From Clavibacter michiganensis (lineage in GTDB: Bacteria; Actinomycetota; Actinomycetes; Actinomycetales; Microbacteriaceae), in assembly GCF_002151125.1 (NCBI RefSeq), contig NZ_MDJZ01000001.1, positions 26,743 through 90,742 on the forward strand: DNA of 64,000 nucleotides, given 5' to 3'. The notes under the pieces are model-generated. The model saw only the letters and a program-made list of their open reading frames with translations. It had not been told where the DNA came from and made no database searches. Position 1 is the first letter of the stretch. Each line of letters opens with the position of its first letter. The position numbers and the translations under genes were made by a program. Of the stretch, positions 8,994-17,901 are shown piece after piece.

Positions 8994-9629
8994 GTGGCAG
9001 CCCAGGATCCGCACCGCCGCCAGGACCTGCTGGCCCACATCCTCGATCACCTCCGCGCCCACCCGCTCCAGTCGGTGACCTTCCGCGGCCTCGCCGACGC
9101 GTTGGGCGAGAGCACGTTCGTGCTCGTCTACCACTTCGGATCCAAGGAGCGGCTGCTCGAGGCCGCGATGGACGCCATCGACCAGCGGCAGGCCGAGATG
9201 GTGGAGGGCGATCCGCGGGAGATCCGGCCCGAGGAGCTCCGCGAGTGGACGACCCGCGCCTGGCGCTGGCGCCTCACCGACGTGAACCGCGACTTCCAGC
9301 GCCTCGAGTTCGAGGCGGCCCTCCTCCGCACGCGCGACGGCATCGTCCGGCCGCACGCCATCGCGAGCGTCACCGCGTGGCGCCGCTTCGGCCTCGAGTG
9401 GATGCTCGCCCACGGCGTCCCCGAGGACGTCGCCGTCGACACGGCCGACCTCCTGCAGGCGGGGTCCTACGGCCTCCAGTTCGACTTCGTGATCTCGGGC
9501 GACCGCGACCGGGCGATGCGCGGCTTCGAGGCGCTCATCGACGCGTTCACCCCGCGCATCGAGCCGTGGCTCGACCTGGCCGAGGCGGCGGGTGCCGTGC
9601 TGCCGCCCGGGGCGCCGCCCGCCGCCTGA
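8994..9629 (+). CDS. TetR family transcriptional regulator
   Basis: A 211-residue one-component regulator. The N-terminal helix-turn-helix reads VTFRGLADALGESTFVLVYHFGSKERLLEAAM, with the conserved YHFGSKE of the TetR recognition helix. The C-terminal ligand domain is not assignable. The GTG at 8994 is picked because TATGGT at 8982-8987 sits 6 nt before it (leaderless type); the frame extends upstream only through non-coding-looking sequence. Immediately upstream of hisS; target unknown. Confidence 0.85.
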   Translation: MAAQDPHRRQDLLAHILDHLRAHPLQSVTFRGLADALGESTFVLVYHFGSKERLLEAAMDAIDQRQAEMVEGDPREIRPEELREWTTRAWRWRLTDVNRDFQRLEFEAALLRTRDGIVRPHAIASVTAWRRFGLEWMLAHGVPEDVAVDTADLLQAGSYGLQFDFVISGDRDRAMRGFEALIDAFTPRIEPWLDLAEAAGAVLPPGAPPAA

Positions 9630-9641
9630 CAGAATCGGGGG

Positions 9642-10946
9642 ATGCCCCAGCAGATCACGCCGCCCCGCGGCATGCGCGACTTCCTGCCCGCCGAGAAGGC
9701 CCGCCGCGAGCAGGCGCTCGCCATCATCCGCCGCACCTACCGGGCGCACGGCTTCGACGAGATCGAGACGCCCGTGGTCGAGGAGTCCGGCCGGCTGCAC
9801 GCGGGCCTCGGCGGCGACAACGAGAAGCTCGCCTACTCGGTGCTCAAGCGCGGCCTCTCGGGCGACGACCTGCGCGCGGCCGCGGACTCCGGCGACGTGC
9901 TCGCCCTCTCCGACCTCGGGCTGCGCTTCGACCTCACGGTGCCGCTCGCGCGCTTCTACGCGTCGCACCGTGCGGAGCTGCCGGGCGTCTTCCGGTCCAT
10001 CCAGGCCGCGCCCGTCTGGCGCGCCGAGCGCCCGCAGAAGGGCCGCTACCGCCAGTTCATGCAGTGCGACATCGACGTCATCGGCGAGGCGGGGCAGCTG
10101 GCCGAGGTCGAGCTGATCTCCGCCACGGCGGCCACGCTCGCGGCCCTCGGCCTGACCGGCTGCACCATCCGCGTGAACGACCGGCGCATCCTCGCCGGGA
10201 TCCTCGACTCCTGCGGCTTCGCGCCCGACCGCCAGGCGCAGGCGCTCATCAGCATCGACAAGCTCGACAAGATCGGCGCGGCGGGCGTCGTCGCGGAGCT
10301 CGCCGAGGGCGGGGCCGACGCGGCGGCGGTGCTGGGCGGGATCCTCGAGCGCATCGAGCCCGCGCTCGCCGACGGCGGCGTGCCGCTCACGACCGAGGCG
10401 ATCACCGGGATCCTCCCCGAGGGCGTCGACCCGGACGCGGTCGCCGACCTCGAGACCCTCGCCGACGCGCTCGTCGGCCTGCCCGAGGGCGTCACGCTCC
10501 GCTTCGACCCGACCCTCGTGCGCGGCATGGGCTACTACACGGGCACGATCTTCGAGATCGCGCACCCGGCGTCCGGCAGCTCGGTGGGCGGCGGAGGCCG
10601 CTACGACGGCATGATCGGCCGCTTCCTCGGCCAGGACGTGCCGGCGGCCGGCTTCTCCATCGGCTTCGAGCGCATCGTCGACCTCGCCGTCCTGCCCGAG
10701 GCGGAGGACGGCGACGCCATCGCCCTCGTGCACGACCGGCGCACGCCGGTCGCCGTGCTCGCCCGGCTCAAGGCGGAGCTCGTCGCGTCCGGCCGGCGCG
10801 TGCGCCTGGAGCCGCGCCCCAAGAACGTGGCCCCGCTCCTGGAGGCGCTGCGCGTCCAGGGCTTCCGCACCTTCGCGTCGGTCGACGCGGACACGACGGA
10901 TGCGGCGGCCCTGCGGGAGCGCCCGCTCGAGGCCCCGCGCGGCTGA
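9642..10946 (+). CDS. hisS: Histidyl-tRNA synthetase
   Basis: Charges tRNA-His. Class II motifs are present: motif 1 near RTYRAHGFDEIETPVVE, motif 2 GVFRSIQAAPVWRAERP with FMQCDIDVIGEAG, and the histidine-specific RGMGYYTGTIFEIAH box. The C-terminal anticodon-binding domain (PVAVLARLKAELVASGRRV) follows. At 434 aa it is of normal length. ATG at 9642 follows a CAGAAT -10 like element with 6 nt spacing that overlaps the end of the TetR gene. Confidence 0.95.
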   Translation: MPQQITPPRGMRDFLPAEKARREQALAIIRRTYRAHGFDEIETPVVEESGRLHAGLGGDNEKLAYSVLKRGLSGDDLRAAADSGDVLALSDLGLRFDLTVPLARFYASHRAELPGVFRSIQAAPVWRAERPQKGRYRQFMQCDIDVIGEAGQLAEVELISATAATLAALGLTGCTIRVNDRRILAGILDSCGFAPDRQAQALISIDKLDKIGAAGVVAELAEGGADAAAVLGGILERIEPALADGGVPLTTEAITGILPEGVDPDAVADLETLADALVGLPEGVTLRFDPTLVRGMGYYTGTIFEIAHPASGSSVGGGGRYDGMIGRFLGQDVPAAGFSIGFERIVDLAVLPEAEDGDAIALVHDRRTPVAVLARLKAELVASGRRVRLEPRPKNVAPLLEALRVQGFRTFASVDADTTDAAALRERPLEAPRG

Positions 10947-12344
<1,398 letters not shown>

Positions 12345-12349
12345 TCCGT

Positions 12350-12387
12350 CCGGCCCGCCCGCGCCTCCCGGGGCGCGGGCGGGCCGG
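12350..12387 (+). terminator. 16-bp hairpin between eno and the ftsB-like gene
   Basis: Perfect 16-bp GC stem (12350-12365 and 12372-12387) with a 6-nt loop, just after the eno stop. It probably reduces read-through from the highly expressed eno into the division gene downstream. Confidence 0.6.
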
Positions 12388-12442
12388 CCGCGTTCCACCG
12401 CCGCACCCGGCACCGCACGACACGACACACGAAGGAGGAGCG

Positions 12443-13000
12443 ATGGCCCGCTTCCCCGGCCTCGACACCCTCCGCGCGCGCCGCTCCCCGCGTCCGCGCA
12501 CCGAGCGCGTCCCCGTGGCGCTGCCCGAGGACGACGCCCCCTCCGGCAACTGGCTGCGCAGCATGCGCTTCTCCGGGTTCTCGGTGATGGTGCTCGTGCT
12601 CCTCGTCCTCACGGTCGTCGTGCTCGCCCCGGGCCTGCGCATCTACCTCGAGCAGCGGCAGCAGCTCAGCAGCCTGCAGAGCGCGGTGGACGCCCAGGAG
12701 GGCACCATCGCCCAGCTCCAGGACCAGCGCGCCCGCTACGACGACCCCGCGTTCCTCAAGGCCCAGGTCCGCGACCGCCTCTTCTACGTGATGCCCGGCG
12801 AGACGAGCTACCTCGTCCGCGGGCTGCCCGCCACGGACGGCGACGCCACCACGACGCCCGACGGCGAGCCCATCAGCGCCGACCTGCAGGAGACGAAGCA
12901 GGACTGGGTGCAGGCCCTGCTCGGATCCGCGCTCACGAGCGCCCTCAGCGACACCCCGCCCGACCAGCTCCAGGGATCCGTCCAGGGAGGCGACCAGTGA
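12443..13000 (+). CDS. FtsB/DivIC-like septum formation initiator
   Basis: Bitopic cell-division protein of the FtsB/DivIC family (185 aa). The basic cytoplasmic N-terminus is followed by one membrane segment (about residues 47-68, VMVLVLLVLTVVVLAPGL), then a short coiled coil (YLEQRQQLSSLQSAVDAQEG) and the family motif DDPAFLKAQVRDRLFYVMPGE. The C-terminal tail is Thr/Asp/Gln-rich and variable. Strong ribosome binding site GAAGGAGGAG at 12431-12440. Its stop overlaps the GTG start of the DUF501 gene (GTGA). Confidence 0.88.
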   Translation: MARFPGLDTLRARRSPRPRTERVPVALPEDDAPSGNWLRSMRFSGFSVMVLVLLVLTVVVLAPGLRIYLEQRQQLSSLQSAVDAQEGTIAQLQDQRARYDDPAFLKAQVRDRLFYVMPGETSYLVRGLPATDGDATTTPDGEPISADLQETKQDWVQALLGSALTSALSDTPPDQLQGSVQGGDQ

Positions 13001-13512
13001 CCCGACCCCCCTTCGACCCGCCGTCCGAGCGCGACGTGCGCGTCGTCTCCGCCCAGCTCGGCCGCCCGGCCCGCGACGTGGTCGGCATCGCCGCCCGCTG
13101 CGTCTGCGGCAACCCCACCGTCGTGAGCACCGCCCCGCGCCTCGCCGACGGCACGCCGTTCCCCACGCTCTACTACCTGTGCCACCCCGCGGCCACCGCC
13201 GCGATCTCGCACCTCGAGGCCGAGCACGTCATGGCCGAGCTGCAGGACGACCTCGCGGAGGACGAGGCGCTGCGCGACGCGTACGCCGCCGCCCACGCGT
13301 CCTACCTCGCCGACCGCGAGTCGATCCTCGTGGTGCCCGAGCTCGAAGGCGTGTCCGCGGGCGGCATGCCCGTGCGCGTCAAGTGCCTGCACGCCCTCGC
13401 CGGCCACGCGCTCGCGGCGGGACCGGGCGTCAACCCCATCGGCGACATCGCGCTCGCCCGGGCCTCCTGGTCGCCGGACGTCTGCGAGTGCGCCGACCCC
13501 CACGCGGCATGA
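12997..13512 (+). CDS. DUF501 domain-containing protein
   Basis: Conserved actinobacterial protein of unknown function, 171 aa, translationally coupled to the FtsB-like gene (GTGA) and to the next gene (ATGA). The DUF501 hallmark segment reads VVSAQLGRPARDVVGIAARC and continues with CGNPTVVST, FPTLYYLCHP and VKCLHALAGHALAAGPGVNP. The paired Cys/His positions suggest metal binding, but this is not established. Position after eno/ftsB is conserved in mycobacteria. Confidence 0.9.
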   Translation: MTRPPFDPPSERDVRVVSAQLGRPARDVVGIAARCVCGNPTVVSTAPRLADGTPFPTLYYLCHPAATAAISHLEAEHVMAELQDDLAEDEALRDAYAAAHASYLADRESILVVPELEGVSAGGMPVRVKCLHALAGHALAAGPGVNPIGDIALARASWSPDVCECADPHAA

Positions 13513-14822
13513 CCCCCGCGACCGGCATGCCGGCGTCCGGCATCCCCGCGTCCGACCCGCGGGCGTCGTCCCGGCCCGGTCGTCGCCTGGCGCGCACGGC
13601 CCTCGTCGGGATCCTCGCCCTCCTCGCGGTGCTGCCCGCCGCGACCCCCGCGCACGCGGATCCGGTGCGCGAGCGCGAGTACTGGCTCGCCGACTACGGC
13701 ATCGAGCAGGCGTGGCAGACCACGCGCGGCGAGGGCGTGAAGGTCGCCGTCATCGACACGGGCGTCGACTCCTCCGTCGCCGACCTCCGCGGCGCGGTCG
13801 CGGGCGGCACCGACGTGTCGGGCATCGGATCCCCGGACGGCTCGAAGCCCGTCGGCGCCTCGAGCGAGCACGGCACCATGGTCGCCTCGCTCCTCGCCGG
13901 CCGCGGCACGGGCACCGGATCCGGCGTGATCGGCGTCGCTCCCGCCGCGAGCCTCCTCAGCGTCTCGGTCGCGCTCGGCGGCCCGACCCCGGGCGCCCGC
14001 GACGAGGACGCGCAGATCGCCGACGCCGTCCGCTGGGCCGTCGACAACGGCGCGAGCGTCATCAACATGTCCCTCACCCGCAACTCGCTCGACTGGCCGG
14101 AGAGCTGGGACCGCGCCTTCCTCTACGCGTACGAGCACGACGTGGTCGTCGTCGCGGCGGCCGGCAACCGGGGGAGCGGCACCACCGAGGTGGGCGCGCC
14201 CGCCACGATCCCCGGCGTGCTCGCGGTCGCGGGCGTCGACCGGGCGGGTGCCGCGAGCTTCGACGCGTCGTCGCAGGGCATCACGATCGCGGTCGCCGCT
14301 CCCAGCGAGCAGCTCGTGGGCGTCGAGCCCGGCGGCCGCTACGTGCAGTGGAGCGGCACGAGCGGCGCGGCGCCCCTCGTCTCCGGCGTGGTGGCGCTCG
14401 TGCGGGCGGCGCACCCGGAGTTGAAGGCCGACGACGTGGTCGAGCGCGTGCTCGCGACCGCGCGGCAGAAGGGCCAGCCGGAGATCTACGGCCGGGGCCT
14501 CGTCGACGCGGCCGCCGCCGTGACCGCCGACGTCGCGCCCGCGAGCGGCAAGCCCCTCGGCGACCTCGCGGAGTGGGTGCGCCTGTACCGGCGCGCGCCC
14601 GTCGCCACGCCGGATCCCGCCGCCTCCGCCACCCCGGACGCCGCGCCCACGGTCCCCGCCGACGCCCCCACCGCGGACCCCGCGGCCGACGCGCTGCCGA
14701 CCGCGGGCGAGCTCCGCCAGGTGGGGATCCCGGCCCTCGTCCTCTCGGTGTTCGCGGCGCTCGCGGCCGCGATGGCCGTCGTCGCGTCCCGGCATTTCAG
14801 ACGGCTGCTCCGGAAGGGGTAG
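13509..14822 (+). CDS. Mycosin-like S8 (subtilisin) protease, membrane anchored
   Basis: Secreted serine protease of the mycosin type, 437 aa. A signal peptide occupies about residues 25-53 (LARTALVGILALLAVLPAA, then HADPV). The catalytic triad is complete: Asp83 in VAVIDTGVD, His121 in SEHGTMVASLLAG, Ser285 in WSGTSGAAPLVSG. A Pro/Ala/Thr linker leads to a C-terminal membrane helix (IPALVLSVFAALAAAMAVVA) and a basic RRLLRKG tail. This layout is that of MycP proteases of type VII secretion systems, but no ESX gene is in the window. Starts in an ATGA overlap with DUF501. Confidence 0.88.
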   Translation: MTPATGMPASGIPASDPRASSRPGRRLARTALVGILALLAVLPAATPAHADPVREREYWLADYGIEQAWQTTRGEGVKVAVIDTGVDSSVADLRGAVAGGTDVSGIGSPDGSKPVGASSEHGTMVASLLAGRGTGTGSGVIGVAPAASLLSVSVALGGPTPGARDEDAQIADAVRWAVDNGASVINMSLTRNSLDWPESWDRAFLYAYEHDVVVVAAAGNRGSGTTEVGAPATIPGVLAVAGVDRAGAASFDASSQGITIAVAAPSEQLVGVEPGGRYVQWSGTSGAAPLVSGVVALVRAAHPELKADDVVERVLATARQKGQPEIYGRGLVDAAAAVTADVAPASGKPLGDLAEWVRLYRRAPVATPDPAASATPDAAPTVPADAPTADPAADALPTAGELRQVGIPALVLSVFAALAAAMAVVASRHFRRLLRKG

Positions 14823-14859
14823 CCTGATTTCGACCACAACCTGCAGGGAGTCATCCATC

Positions 14860-16350
14860 GTGCCCAAAATCCTGATCGTCGGCGGCGGCTACGCCGGTTT
14901 CTACACGGCATGGAAGCTCGAGTCGCACCTCCGATCCGGCGAGGCCGAGGTCACCATGGTCGACCCGCTGCCGTACATGACGTACCAGCCGTTCCTGCCC
15001 GAGGTGGTCTCCGGATCCATCGAGCCCCGCCACGCGGTCGTCTCGCAGCGGCGCCACCTCCGCACGACCAACGTCGTCACGGCCAAGGTCACGGGCATCG
15101 ACCACGCGTCGAAGACCGCGACCATCACGCCGCCGGTGGGCGAGCCGTACGAGTTCCAGTACGACATCATCGTCGTCACCGCGGGCAGCGTCTCCCGCAC
15201 GTTCCCGATCCCGGGCGTCGCGGACGAGGCCATCGGCCTGAAGACCATCGAGGAGGCCGTCGCCATCCGCGACCGCATCTTCGCCAACTTCGACCGCGCG
15301 GCCACGCTGCCGGCCGGCCCCGAGCGCGACCGCCTCCTCACCTTCGTGGTGGTCGGCGGCGGCTTCGCGGGCATCGAGGTCTTCGCCGAGATGCGCAGCA
15401 TCGCGAGCGACCTCGTGAAGAAGTACCCCGAGATCGACTTCGAGGACACGCACTTCCACCTCATCGAGGCGATGGGCCGCATCATGCCCGAGGTGTCCCT
15501 CGAGACGAGCCACTGGGTGCTCAAGAACCTCGCCGAGCGCGGCGCGCTCGTGCACCTCGACACGCAGCTCAAGTCCGCCGTCGGCGGCGTGGTCGAGCTG
15601 TCGACCGGCGAGTCGTTCGAGTCCGACGTCATCGTCTGGACCGCGGGCGTCATGGCCAGCCCCATGCTCAAGAACACCGACCTGCCGATCGAGGAGCGCG
15701 GGCGTCTGCGCGTGCGCGCCGACGGTCGCGTCGAGGGCGACGACGGCATCGTGGCGGACGCCTGGGGCGCCGGCGACGTGGCGGCCACCCCCGACCTCAC
15801 GGGCGGCGGCGTCGGCGGCTTCTGCGTGCCCAACGCGCAGCACGCTGTCCGCCAGGGCAAGCTCATGGCGAAGAACCTCACCGCGAGCCTCCGCGGGGAG
15901 GGCATCACCGACTACTTCCACAAGAACCTCGGCGCCGTCGCGGGACTCGGCCTGTACCAGGGCGCGTTCCAGTCCGGCAAGCTCGGCATCACGGGCTTCC
16001 CCGCCTGGGTCATGCACCGCGGCTACCACGGCCTCGCGATCCCGTCCTTCGAGCGCAAGGCGCGCGTCGTCACCGGCTGGGTGAACAACCTGGTCTGGGG
16101 CCGCGACATCGTCTCCATCGAGGCACGCGAGACCCCGCGCACCGCGTTCGAGACGTTCGCGTCGCGCCCGCGCCCCGCCGCGGACGCCGCCCCGGCCGCT
16201 CCCGCCGAGAAGAAGGAGGCGGCGCCCGCCAAGAAGGCCGCCGACGACAAGGCCGACGCGCCCGCCGAGGGCGAGAAGTCGCCGGCGCTCGCGGGCAGCT
16301 ACAGCTCCTCGCCCAGCGTGGAGAACGCGGAAGAGAAGCCCTCGGCCTGA
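14860..16350 (+). CDS. ndh: Type II NADH dehydrogenase-like NAD/FAD oxidoreductase
   Basis: Membrane-associated, non-proton-pumping NADH:quinone oxidoreductase. FAD site LIVGGGYAGFYTAWKLE at the N-terminus; NAD site TFVVVGGGFAGIEVFAE near residue 165; conserved AWGAGDVAATPDLTGGG and FCVPNAQHAVRQGK. 496 aa, longer than usual because of a ~55-residue Lys/Ala/Glu-rich disordered tail. GTG at 14860 with CAGGGAG upstream; a TAGCCT hexamer overlapping the protease stop could be its -10. Followed by a strong terminator. Confidence 0.9.
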   Translation: MPKILIVGGGYAGFYTAWKLESHLRSGEAEVTMVDPLPYMTYQPFLPEVVSGSIEPRHAVVSQRRHLRTTNVVTAKVTGIDHASKTATITPPVGEPYEFQYDIIVVTAGSVSRTFPIPGVADEAIGLKTIEEAVAIRDRIFANFDRAATLPAGPERDRLLTFVVVGGGFAGIEVFAEMRSIASDLVKKYPEIDFEDTHFHLIEAMGRIMPEVSLETSHWVLKNLAERGALVHLDTQLKSAVGGVVELSTGESFESDVIVWTAGVMASPMLKNTDLPIEERGRLRVRADGRVEGDDGIVADAWGAGDVAATPDLTGGGVGGFCVPNAQHAVRQGKLMAKNLTASLRGEGITDYFHKNLGAVAGLGLYQGAFQSGKLGITGFPAWVMHRGYHGLAIPSFERKARVVTGWVNNLVWGRDIVSIEARETPRTAFETFASRPRPAADAAPAAPAEKKEAAPAKKAADDKADAPAEGEKSPALAGSYSSSPSVENAEEKPSA

Positions 16351-16365
16351 TCCTCCCGCAGCACC

Positions 16366-16403
16366 GACGACGGCCCGCAGGCACCAGCCTGCGGGCCGTC
16401 GTC
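16366..16403 (+). terminator. 17-bp terminator after ndh
   Basis: Perfect 17-bp inverted repeat (16366-16382 and 16387-16403) with a 4-nt loop, 16 nt after the ndh stop. Confidence 0.8.
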
Positions 16404-16464
16404 ATGCCCGGCGCTCCCGCATCCGCCCGCCGACCGTAGGCTGTCGGGAGCGCCGAGGCGCCAT

Positions 16465-16539
16465 GCCCCCGTAGTCCAATTGGCAGAGACGGGCGACTTA
16501 AAATCGCTACAGGTCAGGGTTCGAGTCCCTGCGGGGGCA
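16465..16539 (+). tRNA. tRNA-Leu (anticodon TAA), short variable loop
   Basis: Acceptor arms GCCCCCG (16465-16471) and CGGGGGC (16532-16538), discriminator A16539. D-arm GTC...GAC with TTGG; anticodon stem GGCGA/TCGCT around loop CTTAAAA with anticodon TAA at 16499-16501; T-arm CAGGG-TTCGAGT-CCCTG. The genomic sequence continues CCG, so the CCA end is not encoded. The variable loop is only six nt (16509-16514), whereas leucine tRNAs are normally class II with a long variable arm. The 3-bp D-stem and A73 do fit leucine. Confidence 0.85.
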
Positions 16540-16704
16540 CCGCTCGCCGTCGCGCACGACGCGCTCCGCCACCACTGGGACGACCACCGAGGTCGTCCGC
16601 GTAGCGCCACTTAGTGCGTCCCCTATTGATCCGGCCACGTAAGCTGAGTGCGCCCGTCGAATCGGGTGCCGTGGACGGGGGTCCACATCGGCGAGGGGGC
16701 GGGG
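16540..16704 (+). promoter_or_regulatory. Leader and probable promoter of the polysaccharide operon
   Basis: TAAGCT at 16640-16645 is the best -10 candidate, giving a leader of about 50 nt. The ribosome binding region is purine-rich (GAGGGGGCGGGG before the ATG at 16705). No clear -35 and no strong operator palindrome were seen. Confidence 0.3.
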
Positions 16705-17901
16705 ATGAGTCTGATCGAGGACGCGCGGGCGACCGCGGCTCAGCGTGCCGTCGAGGCCCTGGGGCTGCTCGACGGGCCACCCGAGGAGCGCTTCGACCGG
16801 GTCACCCGCCTCGCCCGCACGGCGTTCGACGTCCCGCTCTCGACCATCGGCCTCGCCGACCACGACCGCATCTGGTTCGCCTCCTGCGCCGGTGCCGAGG
16901 TGTCCGAGACGCCCATCAGCAGCGTCTTCTGCGACACCACCGTGCGCGAGGAGCGCGTGCTCGTCGTCGAGGACGCCCAGATCCACCCCGTGTTCCGGCA
17001 CCTGCCGAGCGTGGCGGGGGAGCCGCACATCCGCTTCTACGCCGGGCACCCGCTGCGCGACTCGGAGGGCGTGGTCGTCGGCACCTTCTGCCTCTACGAC
17101 GTCCAGCCGCGCGGCCTCGACGCCGCCCAGCTCGCGCTCTTCGCCGAGCTGGCCGAGTGGGTGCAGCGCGAGCTCGTCGCGAGCGTCGAGATGGAGCGAG
17201 CCCAGCAGGTGCAGTCGGCCCTGCTGCCGGCCGCCGCGGTGGAGGTCCCCGGCTACGAGATCGCGGCCGTGTGCGTGCCCGCGCTGGTGGTGGGCGGCGA
17301 CTTCTACGACTACGAGCGGACGGCATCCGGCCTCCGCTTCTCCATCGCGGACGTGATGGGCAAGGGCACCGGCGCCGCGATCCTCACCGCCACGGTGCGC
17401 GCCGTCCTCCGCGGCATGGCGAGCACCGCCGACCGCTACGGCGCGGGCGCCCTCGAGGACACGGGCCTCATGGTCACGGACGCGGCCCGCACCCTCGACG
17501 CCGACCTCGACCGCACCGGGTCCTTCGTCACCCTGCAGCACGGGCACCTCGACCAGGCGTCCGGGCTGCTCCGCTACGCGGACGCGGGGCACGGGCTGAC
17601 GATCGTCGTCCACCCCGACGGCCGCGTCACCCACCTCGACACGAGCGACCTGCCCGTCGGCATCGATCCCGACCACCGCTGGGAGGAGCGCCACGTCGTG
17701 CTCGCGCGGGGCGACACCTTCGTCACCTTCAGCGACGGCCTGTTCGACATGTTCGGCGGCAGCGACCCGGCGTTCGCGTCCATCGGCCGGCTCGTGACCG
17801 AGGCCGGCGGCGTGCACGCGCTCGTGGAGCGGGTGCGCACGCTCGCCTCGGCCGGCACCCCGCTCGACGACGTGACCGTCCTCGCCGTGAGCCGCGCATG
17901 A
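16705..17901 (+). CDS. GAF domain PP2C/SpoIIE-type phosphatase
   Basis: Predicted sensor phosphatase that dephosphorylates a STAS-domain antagonist. Residues about 20-165 form a GAF domain (VPLSTIGLADHDRIWFASC, FYAGHPLRDSEG). Residues about 180-398 form the SpoIIE domain with all metal-binding aspartates: VVGGDFYDYE, IADVMGKGTGAA, TFSDGLFDM and DDVTVLAVS. ATG at 16705 is used because of the upstream purine-rich ribosome binding site; 19 extra in-frame codons upstream look non-coding. No membrane segment, so the GAF signal is cytoplasmic. First gene of a five-gene coupled operon; its stop overlaps the next start (ATGA). Confidence 0.9.
   Translation: MSLIEDARATAAQRAVEALGLLDGPPEERFDRVTRLARTAFDVPLSTIGLADHDRIWFASCAGAEVSETPISSVFCDTTVREERVLVVEDAQIHPVFRHLPSVAGEPHIRFYAGHPLRDSEGVVVGTFCLYDVQPRGLDAAQLALFAELAEWVQRELVASVEMERAQQVQSALLPAAAVEVPGYEIAAVCVPALVVGGDFYDYERTASGLRFSIADVMGKGTGAAILTATVRAVLRGMASTADRYGAGALEDTGLMVTDAARTLDADLDRTGSFVTLQHGHLDQASGLLRYADAGHGLTIVVHPDGRVTHLDTSDLPVGIDPDHRWEERHVVLARGDTFVTFSDGLFDMFGGSDPAFASIGRLVTEAGGVHALVERVRTLASAGTPLDDVTVLAVSRA

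Noticed and set aside
16540..16704. Possible tRNA-adjacent integration site
   Set aside because: The tRNA 3' end is not repeated nearby and no integrase gene is present.
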